Origin: CAZWCE01 sp964632505
Lineage (GTDB): Bacteria; Planctomycetota; Planctomycetia; Pirellulales; Thermoguttaceae
Direction: 5' to 3'
Length of the DNA stretch: 64,000 bases
Assembly (NCBI GenBank): GCA_964632505.1
Contig: CAZWCE010000003.1
Span: 1 to 64,000, forward strand
A model generated the notes under the pieces. That model saw nothing but the letters and a program-made list of their open reading frames with translations. It did no database searches and had not been told where the DNA came from. Position numbers and translations under genes: made by a program. Shown in pieces: positions 44,180 through 53,007 of the stretch (positions are counted from its first letter, which is position 1; each line of letters starts with the position of its first letter).

Positions 44180-45073
44180 TCACTCGATGTTCTGCACCAT
44201 TTCCCGCATACGTTCAATGGCACCTTTCATGTCGACCACCACCCTGGCGATCGCCGCATCGCTCGACTTCGAGCCGATGGTGTTGACTTCCCGAAACATT
44301 TCCTGGGTCAGGAAATCGAGCTTGCGCCCGCATGCTCCCCCTTCCTCGAGGATCGTCTCGAACTGGTCCAGATGGCTCCGGAATCGCACCAGTTCCTCCG
44401 CAACGTCGCTTTTATCGGCGAAGACGGCGATCTCCCGAATCAAATCGCTGGGCTCGAAGGTCAACTGCTTCTCTTCGAGCACCTTGCCGATGCGTTCCTC
44501 GAGTCGCTGTCGGTAACTCTCGGTCACCTTCGGGGCGTCCACGGCCAGCCGATCGATCTCGCCGGCCAAGAAGCGGCAATCCTCTTTCAGGGATCCCGTC
44601 ATGTTCCGACCTTCTTCGGCCCGCATACGGTCGAGGCGATCGAGCGCTTCCTCGAGCACCTTCATGACGAGCTTCTCGAACTCCGCGGTCACGCAGCTCT
44701 TTTCGCTCGGTTGGGGTTCCTCGACCACCCCGGGCAGGAGCAGAAGCGACTCGACCACGGAAGGAAAAGAGAGAGGCGTTCCCCCGAAGTTCATCTGCTT
44801 GAGCTGATCGAAATATTTCCGGAGGACTTCCTCGTTCAGTTGGTAATCGGCCGACGTCGTCTCGCGGATGATTTTTAGAAACACCGAAACGGTGCCCCGC
44901 TGGATCCTCCGGCGGACCATCGACTCGACGGGAGATTCGAGGGAAGTGCAACCTTCCGGCGTTCTGACGGAGATCTTCAAATATCGATTGTTGACTGTTT
45001 TGATTTCAACGGAGAGGTCGAGCTTTTCCTCATGAACTCCGGCTTCTCCATAACCCGTCATGCTGTTGATCAA
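44180..45073 (-). CDS. yicC: YicC family endoribonuclease
   Basis: A 297-residue protein matching the YicC/YloC family in full length. The N-terminal MINSMTGYGEAGVHEE and EIKTVNNRYLKISVR segments and the C-terminal GRKLDFLTQEMFREVNTIG block are hallmarks. Family members are reported as endoribonucleases that act in mRNA turnover. The gene lies immediately before gmk, a common arrangement. The C-terminal half has long helical stretches (RMRAEEGRN to RQRLEERIGK). Confidence 0.93.
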   Translation of the reverse strand: MINSMTGYGEAGVHEEKLDLSVEIKTVNNRYLKISVRTPEGCTSLESPVESMVRRRIQRGTVSVFLKIIRETTSADYQLNEEVLRKYFDQLKQMNFGGTPLSFPSVVESLLLLPGVVEEPQPSEKSCVTAEFEKLVMKVLEEALDRLDRMRAEEGRNMTGSLKEDCRFLAGEIDRLAVDAPKVTESYRQRLEERIGKVLEEKQLTFEPSDLIREIAVFADKSDVAEELVRFRSHLDQFETILEEGGACGRKLDFLTQEMFREVNTIGSKSSDAAIARVVVDMKGAIERMREMVQNIE

Positions 45074-45235
45074 GTCGACATCTCCCTTGTCAAGAAAAGC
45101 CCATCGTTCCCTGGATCGATGCGAAGGATTTCATTTTTCGCCTCTTTTACACGACTTCGAGAAAGGGGGGCGTGCTAACAAAAAAAGGCGGCCCGACTTG
45201 TCGGAGGAACAGGATCCTCGCCTATGAGGGGCGGG

Positions 45236-45688
45236 CTATGTTCCGGGATCTTCCGTGCCCGAAGCAGGATTCGTGTCGCCGGCTTCTTCGCCGCCCCCGG
45301 TCGTTTCAGGAGTCGGAGAGCCGGTTTCTTCCCCAACGGATTCTCCGGGAAGCGATAAGCCGGTCTCCCCTTCTTCGCCTTGCCCCCCCTCTTCAGCATG
45401 AGCATCTTCAGTAGGAACTTCGCCCCCCCCAAGCCCTTCGAGTCGGCTTCCACCGGGCCCCACGGCATTGAAATAGAGCAGGGCGACGATGCAGAGAAGG
45501 ATCCAAATGAGCGAGACCACCACCGTGATCCGCATGAAGGTATCCCCGGCCTTCGCGCCGAACGCACTCTGACCTCCCATTCCGCCGAAGGCGCCGGCGA
45601 GTCCACCCCCTTTGCCTCGCTGAATCAATATCAACAAGATCAAAAAAACGGAGACCAAAAGCAGAACTAACATGATCAGATATTGCAT
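45236..45688 (-). CDS. secG: Preprotein translocase subunit SecG with long acidic tail
   Basis: A 150-residue protein. Two membrane segments (MQYLIMLVLLLVSVFLILLI near the start and ITVVVSLIWILLCIVALLYF near residues 54-73) flank the cytoplasmic loop with the SecG signature QRGKGGGLAGAFGG. This is the third subunit of the SecYEG channel. Typical SecG ends soon after the second membrane segment. Here a tail of about 70 residues follows, rich in glycine, glutamate, proline and serine, and probably disordered. It follows tpiA by 125 bp, an arrangement known from many bacteria. Confidence 0.92.
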   Translation of the reverse strand: MQYLIMLVLLLVSVFLILLILIQRGKGGGLAGAFGGMGGQSAFGAKAGDTFMRITVVVSLIWILLCIVALLYFNAVGPGGSRLEGLGGGEVPTEDAHAEEGGQGEEGETGLSLPGESVGEETGSPTPETTGGGEEAGDTNPASGTEDPGT

Positions 45689-45813
45689 GGGATCGGCTAC
45701 TACCCTTTCCGCTGAAAAAAATCAGGATCGCGGGGGAGCGGCCGTCCACCAGGAGGGAAACCGGCCGCGTCCGGGGGAAACAGGAGTCACGGGCTTCACT
45801 CGCCGGACATCGA

Positions 45814-46569
45814 TCACTTCGCGTTCTCGATGATGCCGAGGAAGGAATCGACCTTCAGCGAGGCGCCGCCTACCAGGGCCCCGTCGATGTTCGGTTGGGA
45901 AAGCAACTCCTTGGCGTTGTCGGGCTTGACGCTTCCGCCGTACTGGATGCGGACCGCCTCGGCGACGTCTTTATTGTAACGTTCTTCCAAAATTTTGCGA
46001 AGGGCAAGATGCACCTCTTCGGCCTGATCGGGGGTGGCCACCTTGCCGGTTCCGATCGCCCAGACCGGTTCGTAGGCGATCACGCACTCTTTCATCTGCT
46101 CACTCGAAACGCCGGAGAAGGAGCCTTCGAACTGACGCCGGACGACCAAGTCGGTCACCTCCGCTTCCCGCTCGCTGAGCAGTTCTCCCACGCAAACGAT
46201 GGGCGTCAATCCGGCTTCGAGTGCGGCGAGAACCTTTACGTTGACATCCTCGCTCGACTCCCCGAGCACATGACGGCGTTCGCTATGGCCGAGAATGACA
46301 TATCGGCAACCGACGTCCTTGATCATCGCCATGCTGATTTCGCCGGTGAATGCGCCCTTCGGCTCGTGGTAGGCGTTCTGGGCTCCCAGTCCCACATTGG
46401 AGTCGGCAACCACTTCCGCAACGGGCTGCAAATACACGCTCGGCGGACAGACGGCGATGTCGATGTCGGAAATTCCCTTCGACTTCTCGGCGAGGCCCTG
46501 GGCCAATTCCACCGAAGAGGTGAGATCCATGTTCATTTTCCAGTTGCCCGCTACAAACATTCGCCGCAT
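45814..46569 (-). CDS. tpiA: Triosephosphate isomerase
   Basis: A 251-residue glycolytic enzyme. The active-site residues are Lys11 in GNWKMN, His95 in ILGHSERRH and Glu167 in AYEPVWAIGTG. The C-terminal phosphate loop IQYGGSVKPDNA and ALVGGASL are also present. Followed by secG. Identity certain. Confidence 0.98.
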   Translation of the reverse strand: MRRMFVAGNWKMNMDLTSSVELAQGLAEKSKGISDIDIAVCPPSVYLQPVAEVVADSNVGLGAQNAYHEPKGAFTGEISMAMIKDVGCRYVILGHSERRHVLGESSEDVNVKVLAALEAGLTPIVCVGELLSEREAEVTDLVVRRQFEGSFSGVSSEQMKECVIAYEPVWAIGTGKVATPDQAEEVHLALRKILEERYNKDVAEAVRIQYGGSVKPDNAKELLSQPNIDGALVGGASLKVDSFLGIIENAK

Positions 46570-46823
46570 GGTTGATGCTCCTGACTGATGTGAATTCTCG
46601 TGGAAAAGAGGCTCCTACGCCTTGGCGGCGAGGAACGAGAGGAAAGGCTGAACCCTCTGTCAATATGAAACTTACATCATTCAGGAAAAAGGACGTATTG
46701 GCAAGGGGACCCCTTGCGTTTTTCCCGAGGATTTTTCACGATTTTTCCCGAAACCGGGCACCGAAGAATCGTTGATTCGTCGCGTTTGCCCCAACCCCCT
46801 CTTCCGAAGGGCGGGCCGGATCG

Positions 46824-47567
46824 CTACTCTTGCATGGTCGCCTTCTTTTCGAGCCCTTGGCGAATGTGTTCGGCGACCGCTTCCGCCAAGACCCGACTGC
46901 CCTCCGGCGTGAAATGCACGTTGGCCGGCAATTGGATGTCGTGAAGCTTCGGTTCGGCAAAGGTGTAGAGATCGTTGACCAGAATCCCTTCTTCCTGCAT
47001 GATCTCCTTGGCGATGCGGTTGTAACGAACCTCATCGCCCGGAATACGTCCCTTGGCTCCTTCAGGAACCGGGGTCGTGGTCGCGAAAATCAGCACGGCA
47101 TCGGTCTGCTTCAGGCGTTCGACCAGCTTCCGGAGATTCTCGGCGTACAGCTCGGGGGGAATCTGCTGCGCTCCCTGTTCGACATCGACCAACTGGCCTT
47201 TCCGGTTCATGTACTTCAAATCGTGGAGACCGAAATTGAAATGGATGACATCCCAGGGCTTTTCTCCCAACCAAGCTTCGAGTTGTTCCAATCCACGAGA
47301 AGTCGGACCGCAGTTCGTCGGCGCGCGTTGCACGTTCGCCTCCTTCTCAAGCAACTCGCGGACGGCAAAGGTATAGCCGATCGAAATGGAGTCGCCCAGA
47401 AGCAACACCCGGGGAAGCTCGGAGTTCTCCGGGACTCTCTGAAAGACCTTGCGCTTCGGAGGAGGCGACTTTTTCGCCTTGGGAGCCTTTCGCTCTTCCG
47501 CCATCGCAAAAAATCCACTGAGAACAAACACCAAGCACCACGCCACGACCGTTCCTCTTCTCGACAT
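46824..47567 (-). CDS. Secreted SGNH/GDSL-type hydrolase
   Basis: A 247-residue exported hydrolase-like protein. Signal peptide MSRRGTVVAWCLVFVLSGFF. The nucleophile block is VLLLGDSISIGYT, the oxyanion asparagine region reads HFNFGLHDLKY, and the catalytic histidine lies in PANVHFTPEGSRVL. In classical members an aspartate precedes the histidine by three residues; here the position is an alanine (PANVH), so the triad may be altered. Secreted SGNH proteins often act on acetylated polysaccharides. Start chosen at MSRRGT; the open frame extends 35 codons upstream but lacks a signal-like N-terminus. Confidence 0.85.
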   Translation of the reverse strand: MSRRGTVVAWCLVFVLSGFFAMAEERKAPKAKKSPPPKRKVFQRVPENSELPRVLLLGDSISIGYTFAVRELLEKEANVQRAPTNCGPTSRGLEQLEAWLGEKPWDVIHFNFGLHDLKYMNRKGQLVDVEQGAQQIPPELYAENLRKLVERLKQTDAVLIFATTTPVPEGAKGRIPGDEVRYNRIAKEIMQEEGILVNDLYTFAEPKLHDIQLPANVHFTPEGSRVLAEAVAEHIRQGLEKKATMQE

Positions 47568-47839
47568 GCTTATGTCCTTTCTCTGTGATTTCAACCAATG
47601 AATGGGGGCATACAATGGGAGAGAGCCAACCATTCCATTCGCCTTGGAAAGAACGGCGGACAGGCGAAGCAACAGGTTTCAAAAAAACAAGCGATGGTTG
47701 GCACCGCTGGAAAACCGGATACCAGTCTACCTGATCCGAGCGATCGAGACAATCGTCTCGATTCGACTTTCCCATTACATTCCAGCAGTGCAGGCCGGCA
47801 ACGGCAGCCATTCTCAGAGAAATACTCCCCCAGCGTTTT

Positions 47840-47946
47840 TATTCATGTTCGCATCAATCGTGGCCCCTCGGTTCATGCAGTGACGCCCGTGAGGCCGGAC
47901 TCTCGCTGTTCGCCCTGTGTTTACGATAGATGCGACGCTCAATAAG
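47840..47946 (+). repeat. Dispersed intergenic repeat, copy B
   Basis: A 107-bp sequence in the same orientation as the copy at 42531-42648, 5.3 kb away. The first 41 bases are identical; the last 17 or so (ATGCGACGCTCAATAAG) are also identical. The middle hairpin is weaker here because of base changes. Both copies lie between genes, next to start codons, which suggests a dispersed element of the genome rather than a coding sequence. Confidence 0.75.
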
Positions 47947-48059
47947 ATTTGCAAGTGGGAATGAACCCATCCTTACAAACTCTGAAAACGCAACGGGGAC
48001 CGTATTCGCCACATTCGCGGAATGAGAGAAGCCCTTCGAAAAAAACAAGGTCGATCGAA

Positions 48060-48106
48060 AACCTTTTTTCGCTACAACCCGGTTGATCCTCAAGTGAAAA
48101 AAGGTT
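48060..48106. promoter_or_regulatory. 47-bp inverted repeat upstream of the synthase gene
   Basis: Perfect 11-bp arms AACCTTTTTTC (48060-48070) and GAAAAAAGGTT (48096-48106) with a 25-base interval that itself contains AACC-C-GGTT. A third, imperfect copy of the arm (CGAAAAAAACAAGG) lies just upstream near 48038. It is 160 bp before the start codon and could be an operator or a leader-RNA hairpin. Confidence 0.4.
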
Positions 48107-48265
48107 CCCCTCCGGAAAATCCCGTTCCCCATCGCGCTTGCCGATGGGAGGTTCTATTATTATGGAGACCGCAATGGTCGAATGCCTCAAGGTCCGTTCT
48201 CCATCGGCTTCATCGATGGTTTTCTTCACTCCGCATTGCAGCACCATTCATCCCTTTCCGGCTCC

Positions 48266-51200
48266 ATGAATCACCATCTCACTCCCGAAAATGATCCGCT
48301 CGATCTCGAGGAGTCTCCGGACGCGGAAGTTTTCCCAAAACCTTCGCCGGAAGCCCGCGTTTTCCCTCCACCGGAAAAAGGGCTGGAAGCGGAAATGCTC
48401 CGCCAATTGAATACCCTCGACGCACAAACCAACCGTGTGTTCGAAGCTCCTTCCGTCGATCGGCGACGTGAAACGGAAACGGAAAGGCCGCCCACGCTCG
48501 CGGAGATGCAACTCGGCCAGAGCAAACTCCCGGAGCGGCAGTGGGGACGTCAGGCGGCCATGCTCCTGGCATGCTTCATGATGGCATTCTACCTGAGTTA
48601 TCGGCTCTGGTTCACGCTGAATCTGACGAGCATGTACGCCTCGATCATCTCGGTGACCCTCTACATCGCCGAGTTCTACGGGGCAATGCTTCTGGCGGTC
48701 TTTTTCTTCCAGATTTGGAAATTGATCGAACCGCCGGTCAAAAAACCGCTTCAGGGAAAAACGATCGACGTCTTCGTCCCCACCTACAACGAAGACATCC
48801 AGCTTTTGCAAGGCACCCTCCGCGCCTGCCGGCAGCTCGATTATCCGCACAGGACCTATGTCCTCGACGACGGCAATCGACCCGAAGTCCGGCAACTGGC
48901 CGACCGACTCGGCATCGAGTACATCAATCGGGCGGACAACCAACACGCCAAGGCGGGCAACATCAACAACGGTCTGGCGCAGACGGGGGGCGAATTCGTC
49001 GTCATTCTCGACGCCGATCATGTCCCGGTGCGTCACATGCTCCACCGACTGATCGGGTATTTCGAGGACCCCGAACTCGCCTTCGTCCAAGCCCCTCACA
49101 CGACGTACAATCTCGACAACTTCCTGGGACGTTGGAATGCCGACAGTCGACTCTACTGGGAAGATGTCCGGCTGTTTTTCGATGTCGTCCAACTCGGCAA
49201 GAACCACTGGAACTCGAGCAATTTTTGCGGCAGCGCGGCGATGTTCCGCCGGGAGGCGCTCGAAGAGGTCGGAGGATTCGCGACCGAAACCATCACCGAA
49301 GACCTGCACACCGGGATGCGCCTTCACAGCAAGGGATGGAAATCGCTCGCGGTCGGCGAACAGCTCGTCGCCGGATTATCGCCGGAAGACATCGCCACAT
49401 TCAACACCCAGCGACTACGTTGGGGGGAAGGGAACCTCAGTGTCGCGGCGTTCGACAACCCGCTCACCATGCGAGGGCTCACCTTTCCTCAGAGGATCTG
49501 CTACCTCGGTTCACTCTTGAACTGGACCTACGGCCCCGCGCGGCTGGCGATGTATTTGACGCCTATCCTCATGCTCATCACCGATATCGCGCCGGTGCGG
49601 GGAACGGCCACGTTCTATTTCGTGCTCCTGGCGGTTTATCTCCTCTCGGTCTGGTCGGCGGTCAAGATCGCCTCACGCGGTTGCGGTCAGATCTTCGCGA
49701 TCGAAATCTCGATGATGTCAGGTTTCTTCGTACAATTGCGATCCTGCTACCGCGCCCTGTTCCGTCGTCGACATCAGAAGTTCGTCGTCACCGATAAAAA
49801 GAAAAAGAAAACGAAAAAAACACGATTCACCCGGCATATTCTCCCCCAAGCGATCATCGGTTCCTTGAGCCTCGCCGCAGTCACTTGGGCCTGCGTGAAA
49901 CTCATTCTCGGACTCTCCCACGATTTTCTCGGCATCGCCATCGGGACACCGCTTTGTCTTTATCACGCCTATCTGGCCTACATCGTTGTCAGACGAAGCA
50001 AGCCGAACACGAACCGTCGCCAGCAATGGCGTCATCCGGCGAATCTCTACGTCGAAGCGGCAATCCGAAAATGTCCCCAACCGCCGGCCGGGGGCCCATT
50101 GCCGTCGACCATTCGCGGCGTCACGCTCGACTTTCACGAGGGCGGGCTGTCGATGCTCGCTTCCCGAGAGCTCCCTGAAGGAACAGTCATCGACATCGAG
50201 CTGGTCTCGCCGATCAAGTCGGTCCAATGCCGGGGGAAAGTGCGCGGCGTCCGCGCGGCCCGAGAAAAGGGACGCCGACAAGGTGTCGGATACTTACACC
50301 ACATCCAGCTTTTCGATGTCACCGACGCCGAGGTCGACGGTTTCGCCACGATCGCGATGCAATATGTGGTTCCCGGCATGGTCGATCAATACCGGGTGAA
50401 AAGAAAATATCGGCATCAGCTCAAACGCTGGTGGTTCGAACGTTCCGTGATGAAGCGCATCCGTAGGTTGGACCTCCCTCTGGCGGCCCGCTTCTTCTCG
50501 AACGAGACCCCGGAAAGGGAGCAGAAAACGGTGCTCCAGCGGGTCGGAAAATACGGCATGCAGGCGGTGCTGACACACCCGATCCCGAAAGGATCCGAAG
50601 TCGATGTTCTCCTGGAAACCTTCGAGGGAGAGTTTTCAGGGACCTACCAGGTGGCCGATGTCGAAGCCGTCCGAGTCGGTCCGAGGGTCGTCCATCAACA
50701 CCGCTTCAACGGGAAGCCGCTGGGGGCTTCGAAGCAAAAAGAACTGGAACGCTTCCTCAAAATGGCCCAGCGGAATCAGTGGAGTCGAGTCTTCCGGTAC
50801 ATCAATCATCAGCGATTCTTCTTCAACGACCGCGCGATCCGAAATCAATTGAGTTTCTGCTGTCTGGGGGTCATATTTTTCACGGCCACGCTGTTCGTCT
50901 ACCTTCACCGCAGCGACTTGTTGATGCTCTCGATCCTCCGCGGCCGAGACGTCACGCCGGTGGTCGAAAGAAAATTCGAAAACATCGGCGAAAGCGCCGT
51001 TGCCTCGCCCGTGGTGACCACCGCCCACCTGTTGCGAGTGCATGATACCGCCTACCGACTGAAAAAATACGAACTCGCCGCTATGGCTGCTTTGCGTCTC
51101 GCCGACCGCATCCCCGAAGAACGCCGCGAATGGTTGATCAACGCCGCACGCGATTTCTACAGAGTCGGCGATTACCATGCCGCCGACAAGTGGTTCCGGG

Positions 51201-52531
51201 AAATCCGCGCCATGCAATCCACCGAAGAACTTCCCCCCGAGAAACAGGCCGATTTATTGGTCGACGCGGGCAGGGCGGCAAACTCGGTGTCCGATCCCGC
51301 CCGGGCGATCGCCCTGTTCCGAAAGGCGGCCGAAGTGAATCCTTCCGACACCGCTCTCATCCAGGAGCTGTTCGGCCTGTTGGTCAAGATGCGTAGAATT
51401 GAAGAAGCCCTCGCTTTGCTGGACCGCATCTACCTGGAAGAGGAGGAATCCCCGGAAGGACGGCTCCGCATGCAGGCCAACCTTCACGATATCGGAGACA
51501 ATCTCGAACAGGCATCTATTCTGTACAGAAAACTTCTTGACAACCATCCCGACGACCGGAAGATTCTCAAGCGGCTCGGCGATATCGCCGCGCGGCAAGA
51601 AGATTTCATCGCCGCGCTTCCCTATTACCGGCATCTGTCCGAGCTTTCGCCGGAAAACGAAACCTGGCGAAATCGGCTCCGCGAAGTGCTCGTTCTCGCG
51701 GCGCGACAGCACCGGGAAAAACATGAATACGACCGAGCGAAGAAACAGTTCGCCGAAGCACTGGAGATGGAGAAGAAACCCGATGAAGCGATCCATCTCG
51801 AATTCGCCCAATTGCTGGTGCAAATGGGAGAACTCCAAGAGGCGAAAGAGCAATTGCAGTATTTGGAGAATTTCGAATCGCTCGATCTACTCGCCAGCGT
51901 CCTCGAAATGCAGCAAGATTTCCAAGCGGCCGCCAAGGTCTACGATCAAATGCTGGAACTTCGTCCGCCAACGCCGGAACTGCTTCGACGGGCCGCGCTG
52001 GCCGAACGCATGGTCGGGCGATTCTCCAAAGCAATCGAGCTTCTCCGACGTCTCGAAACGCAAAACGAGGCGACCTTCGAGGATCAACAAACGCTCATCG
52101 ATATGCTGCTGGCCGAAAAAGAATACCGCCAGGCGATTCCCAGAATCGAGCGATTGCGACAAATCCTCCCGAACTCTCCTCGTCTTCGAAGCAATTTCCT
52201 GGCGGCCGTCGCGGCGCTGACAAAACCGGCGAATGCGCTGGTCCAAAAGGTCCTCAAGGACTACCAAGCCGGCAAGGAATTCCAATTCTCCAATTTCTCC
52301 GAAGACGATTTGAAACGCCTGGGCGACATCCTCCAAAAGGCCGGAAAACTTTCTGAAGCGCAGTTCGTCTTCCAACAAGGAGTGGAACGTTTTCCAGAAT
52401 CCCGATACCTCCGATTGCATCTGGCCGAGATTCTTTCTCAGCAGGGGCATCCTGGAAAAGCAGAAGAGCATTTTGAGCAACTCCTTCAAAATCTATCCCT
52501 GTCCCAAAACGCCGGCGAAGACGAAAACTGA
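48266..52531 (+). CDS. BcsA-like processive glycosyltransferase fused to a TPR region
   Basis: A 1421-residue inner-membrane synthase. Two membrane segments (about 96-150) precede a GT2 domain with DDG (201), DADH (249), TED (344) and QRLRW (382-386). A gating-loop motif FVVTDK (506-511) matches the FxVT loop of cellulose synthase BcsA. Further membrane segments follow at 421-465 and 525-575. A PilZ-like domain starts near 585 with RxxxR (585-589), but the second motif reads DFHEGG, with histidine where D/N-x-S-x-x-G has serine. A second beta region runs to about 860; then one membrane segment (near 890) and about ten TPR-like repeats to the end. The TPR region would face the periplasm. The start could be 28 codons earlier. 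The sugar is unknown. Confidence 0.9.
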   Translation: MNHHLTPENDPLDLEESPDAEVFPKPSPEARVFPPPEKGLEAEMLRQLNTLDAQTNRVFEAPSVDRRRETETERPPTLAEMQLGQSKLPERQWGRQAAMLLACFMMAFYLSYRLWFTLNLTSMYASIISVTLYIAEFYGAMLLAVFFFQIWKLIEPPVKKPLQGKTIDVFVPTYNEDIQLLQGTLRACRQLDYPHRTYVLDDGNRPEVRQLADRLGIEYINRADNQHAKAGNINNGLAQTGGEFVVILDADHVPVRHMLHRLIGYFEDPELAFVQAPHTTYNLDNFLGRWNADSRLYWEDVRLFFDVVQLGKNHWNSSNFCGSAAMFRREALEEVGGFATETITEDLHTGMRLHSKGWKSLAVGEQLVAGLSPEDIATFNTQRLRWGEGNLSVAAFDNPLTMRGLTFPQRICYLGSLLNWTYGPARLAMYLTPILMLITDIAPVRGTATFYFVLLAVYLLSVWSAVKIASRGCGQIFAIEISMMSGFFVQLRSCYRALFRRRHQKFVVTDKKKKKTKKTRFTRHILPQAIIGSLSLAAVTWACVKLILGLSHDFLGIAIGTPLCLYHAYLAYIVVRRSKPNTNRRQQWRHPANLYVEAAIRKCPQPPAGGPLPSTIRGVTLDFHEGGLSMLASRELPEGTVIDIELVSPIKSVQCRGKVRGVRAAREKGRRQGVGYLHHIQLFDVTDAEVDGFATIAMQYVVPGMVDQYRVKRKYRHQLKRWWFERSVMKRIRRLDLPLAARFFSNETPEREQKTVLQRVGKYGMQAVLTHPIPKGSEVDVLLETFEGEFSGTYQVADVEAVRVGPRVVHQHRFNGKPLGASKQKELERFLKMAQRNQWSRVFRYINHQRFFFNDRAIRNQLSFCCLGVIFFTATLFVYLHRSDLLMLSILRGRDVTPVVERKFENIGESAVASPVVTTAHLLRVHDTAYRLKKYELAAMAALRLADRIPEERREWLINAARDFYRVGDYHAADKWFREIRAMQSTEELPPEKQADLLVDAGRAANSVSDPARAIALFRKAAEVNPSDTALIQELFGLLVKMRRIEEALALLDRIYLEEEESPEGRLRMQANLHDIGDNLEQASILYRKLLDNHPDDRKILKRLGDIAARQEDFIAALPYYRHLSELSPENETWRNRLREVLVLAARQHREKHEYDRAKKQFAEALEMEKKPDEAIHLEFAQLLVQMGELQEAKEQLQYLENFESLDLLASVLEMQQDFQAAAKVYDQMLELRPPTPELLRRAALAERMVGRFSKAIELLRRLETQNEATFEDQQTLIDMLLAEKEYRQAIPRIERLRQILPNSPRLRSNFLAAVAALTKPANALVQKVLKDYQAGKEFQFSNFSEDDLKRLGDILQKAGKLSEAQFVFQQGVERFPESRYLRLHLAEILSQQGHPGKAEEHFEQLLQNLSLSQNAGEDEN

Positions 52532-53007
52532 GCTTCTTCAAATCTCTTTCCCGATCGGCGCGGGATCCTCCGTTCCTGAATATCGATTGCAATGAAAACA
52601 TCGAAAATAAGGGTTAGGATAAATGTTCCGAAAATAGGGTTCATCTCTTCACTATTCGATATTCTCGACGTCATTTCCCCAGACCGGCGGATCTACAAAC
52701 ACGCTATGACTGTTTGAACACGCCCCTTACCTGGGGATCTGTCCGGCGATCTCCCAAACCCCGGATGAAACATTCCCGAGAATCGGACGACCTTCCGATA
52801 GACACCAATACCTCCACCAATGGATTTCCCTCCGGGGCAACATAGAAGGTCTCATTTTTCCGATCGCGGTGGATCTTTCGATGAAACGCATTATTCCGCT
52901 CCCGAAAGATGGAGGTTCTTCCGGAAAACAGGCCCACCTTTTTGCACGACATCCAGTTTCGACCGCAAACGGGATCCCGGACAAGCCTTGACTCAACGAC
53001 AAAGTCC
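52532..53007. other. 476-bp intergenic region between synthase and barrel gene
   Basis: Contains no gene I can support. A short direct repeat (GAAAATAAGGGTT / GAAAATAGGGTT, near 52600-52640) is the only pattern noted, in an A/T-rich stretch. No terminator is evident, so read-through from the synthase gene is possible. An alternative start of the downstream gene at 52909 would shorten the gap. Confidence 0.4.

Larger units (their letters stand above)
47568..48265. other. 698-bp intergenic region before the synthase gene
   Basis: Divergent region between the SGNH hydrolase and the glycosyltransferase. It contains dispersed repeat copy B (47840-47946) and a 47-bp inverted repeat (48060-48106). 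The remainder has no recognisable RNA gene. A TATTAT box near 48166 could be a -10 but has no -35 at the right distance. An in-frame ATG at 48182 would shift the synthase start 28 codons upstream. Confidence 0.5.

Noticed and set aside
45160..45235. Terminator after secG
   Set aside because: A small CCGAC-TT-GTCGG hairpin and a T run on the minus strand are separated by several bases; too weak to claim.
42531..47946. Composite transposon bounded by the two dispersed repeats
   Set aside because: The interval contains only core genes (coaC, rpoZ, gmk, yicC, secG, tpiA, SGNH hydrolase) in a typical bacterial order, with no transposase or target duplication.
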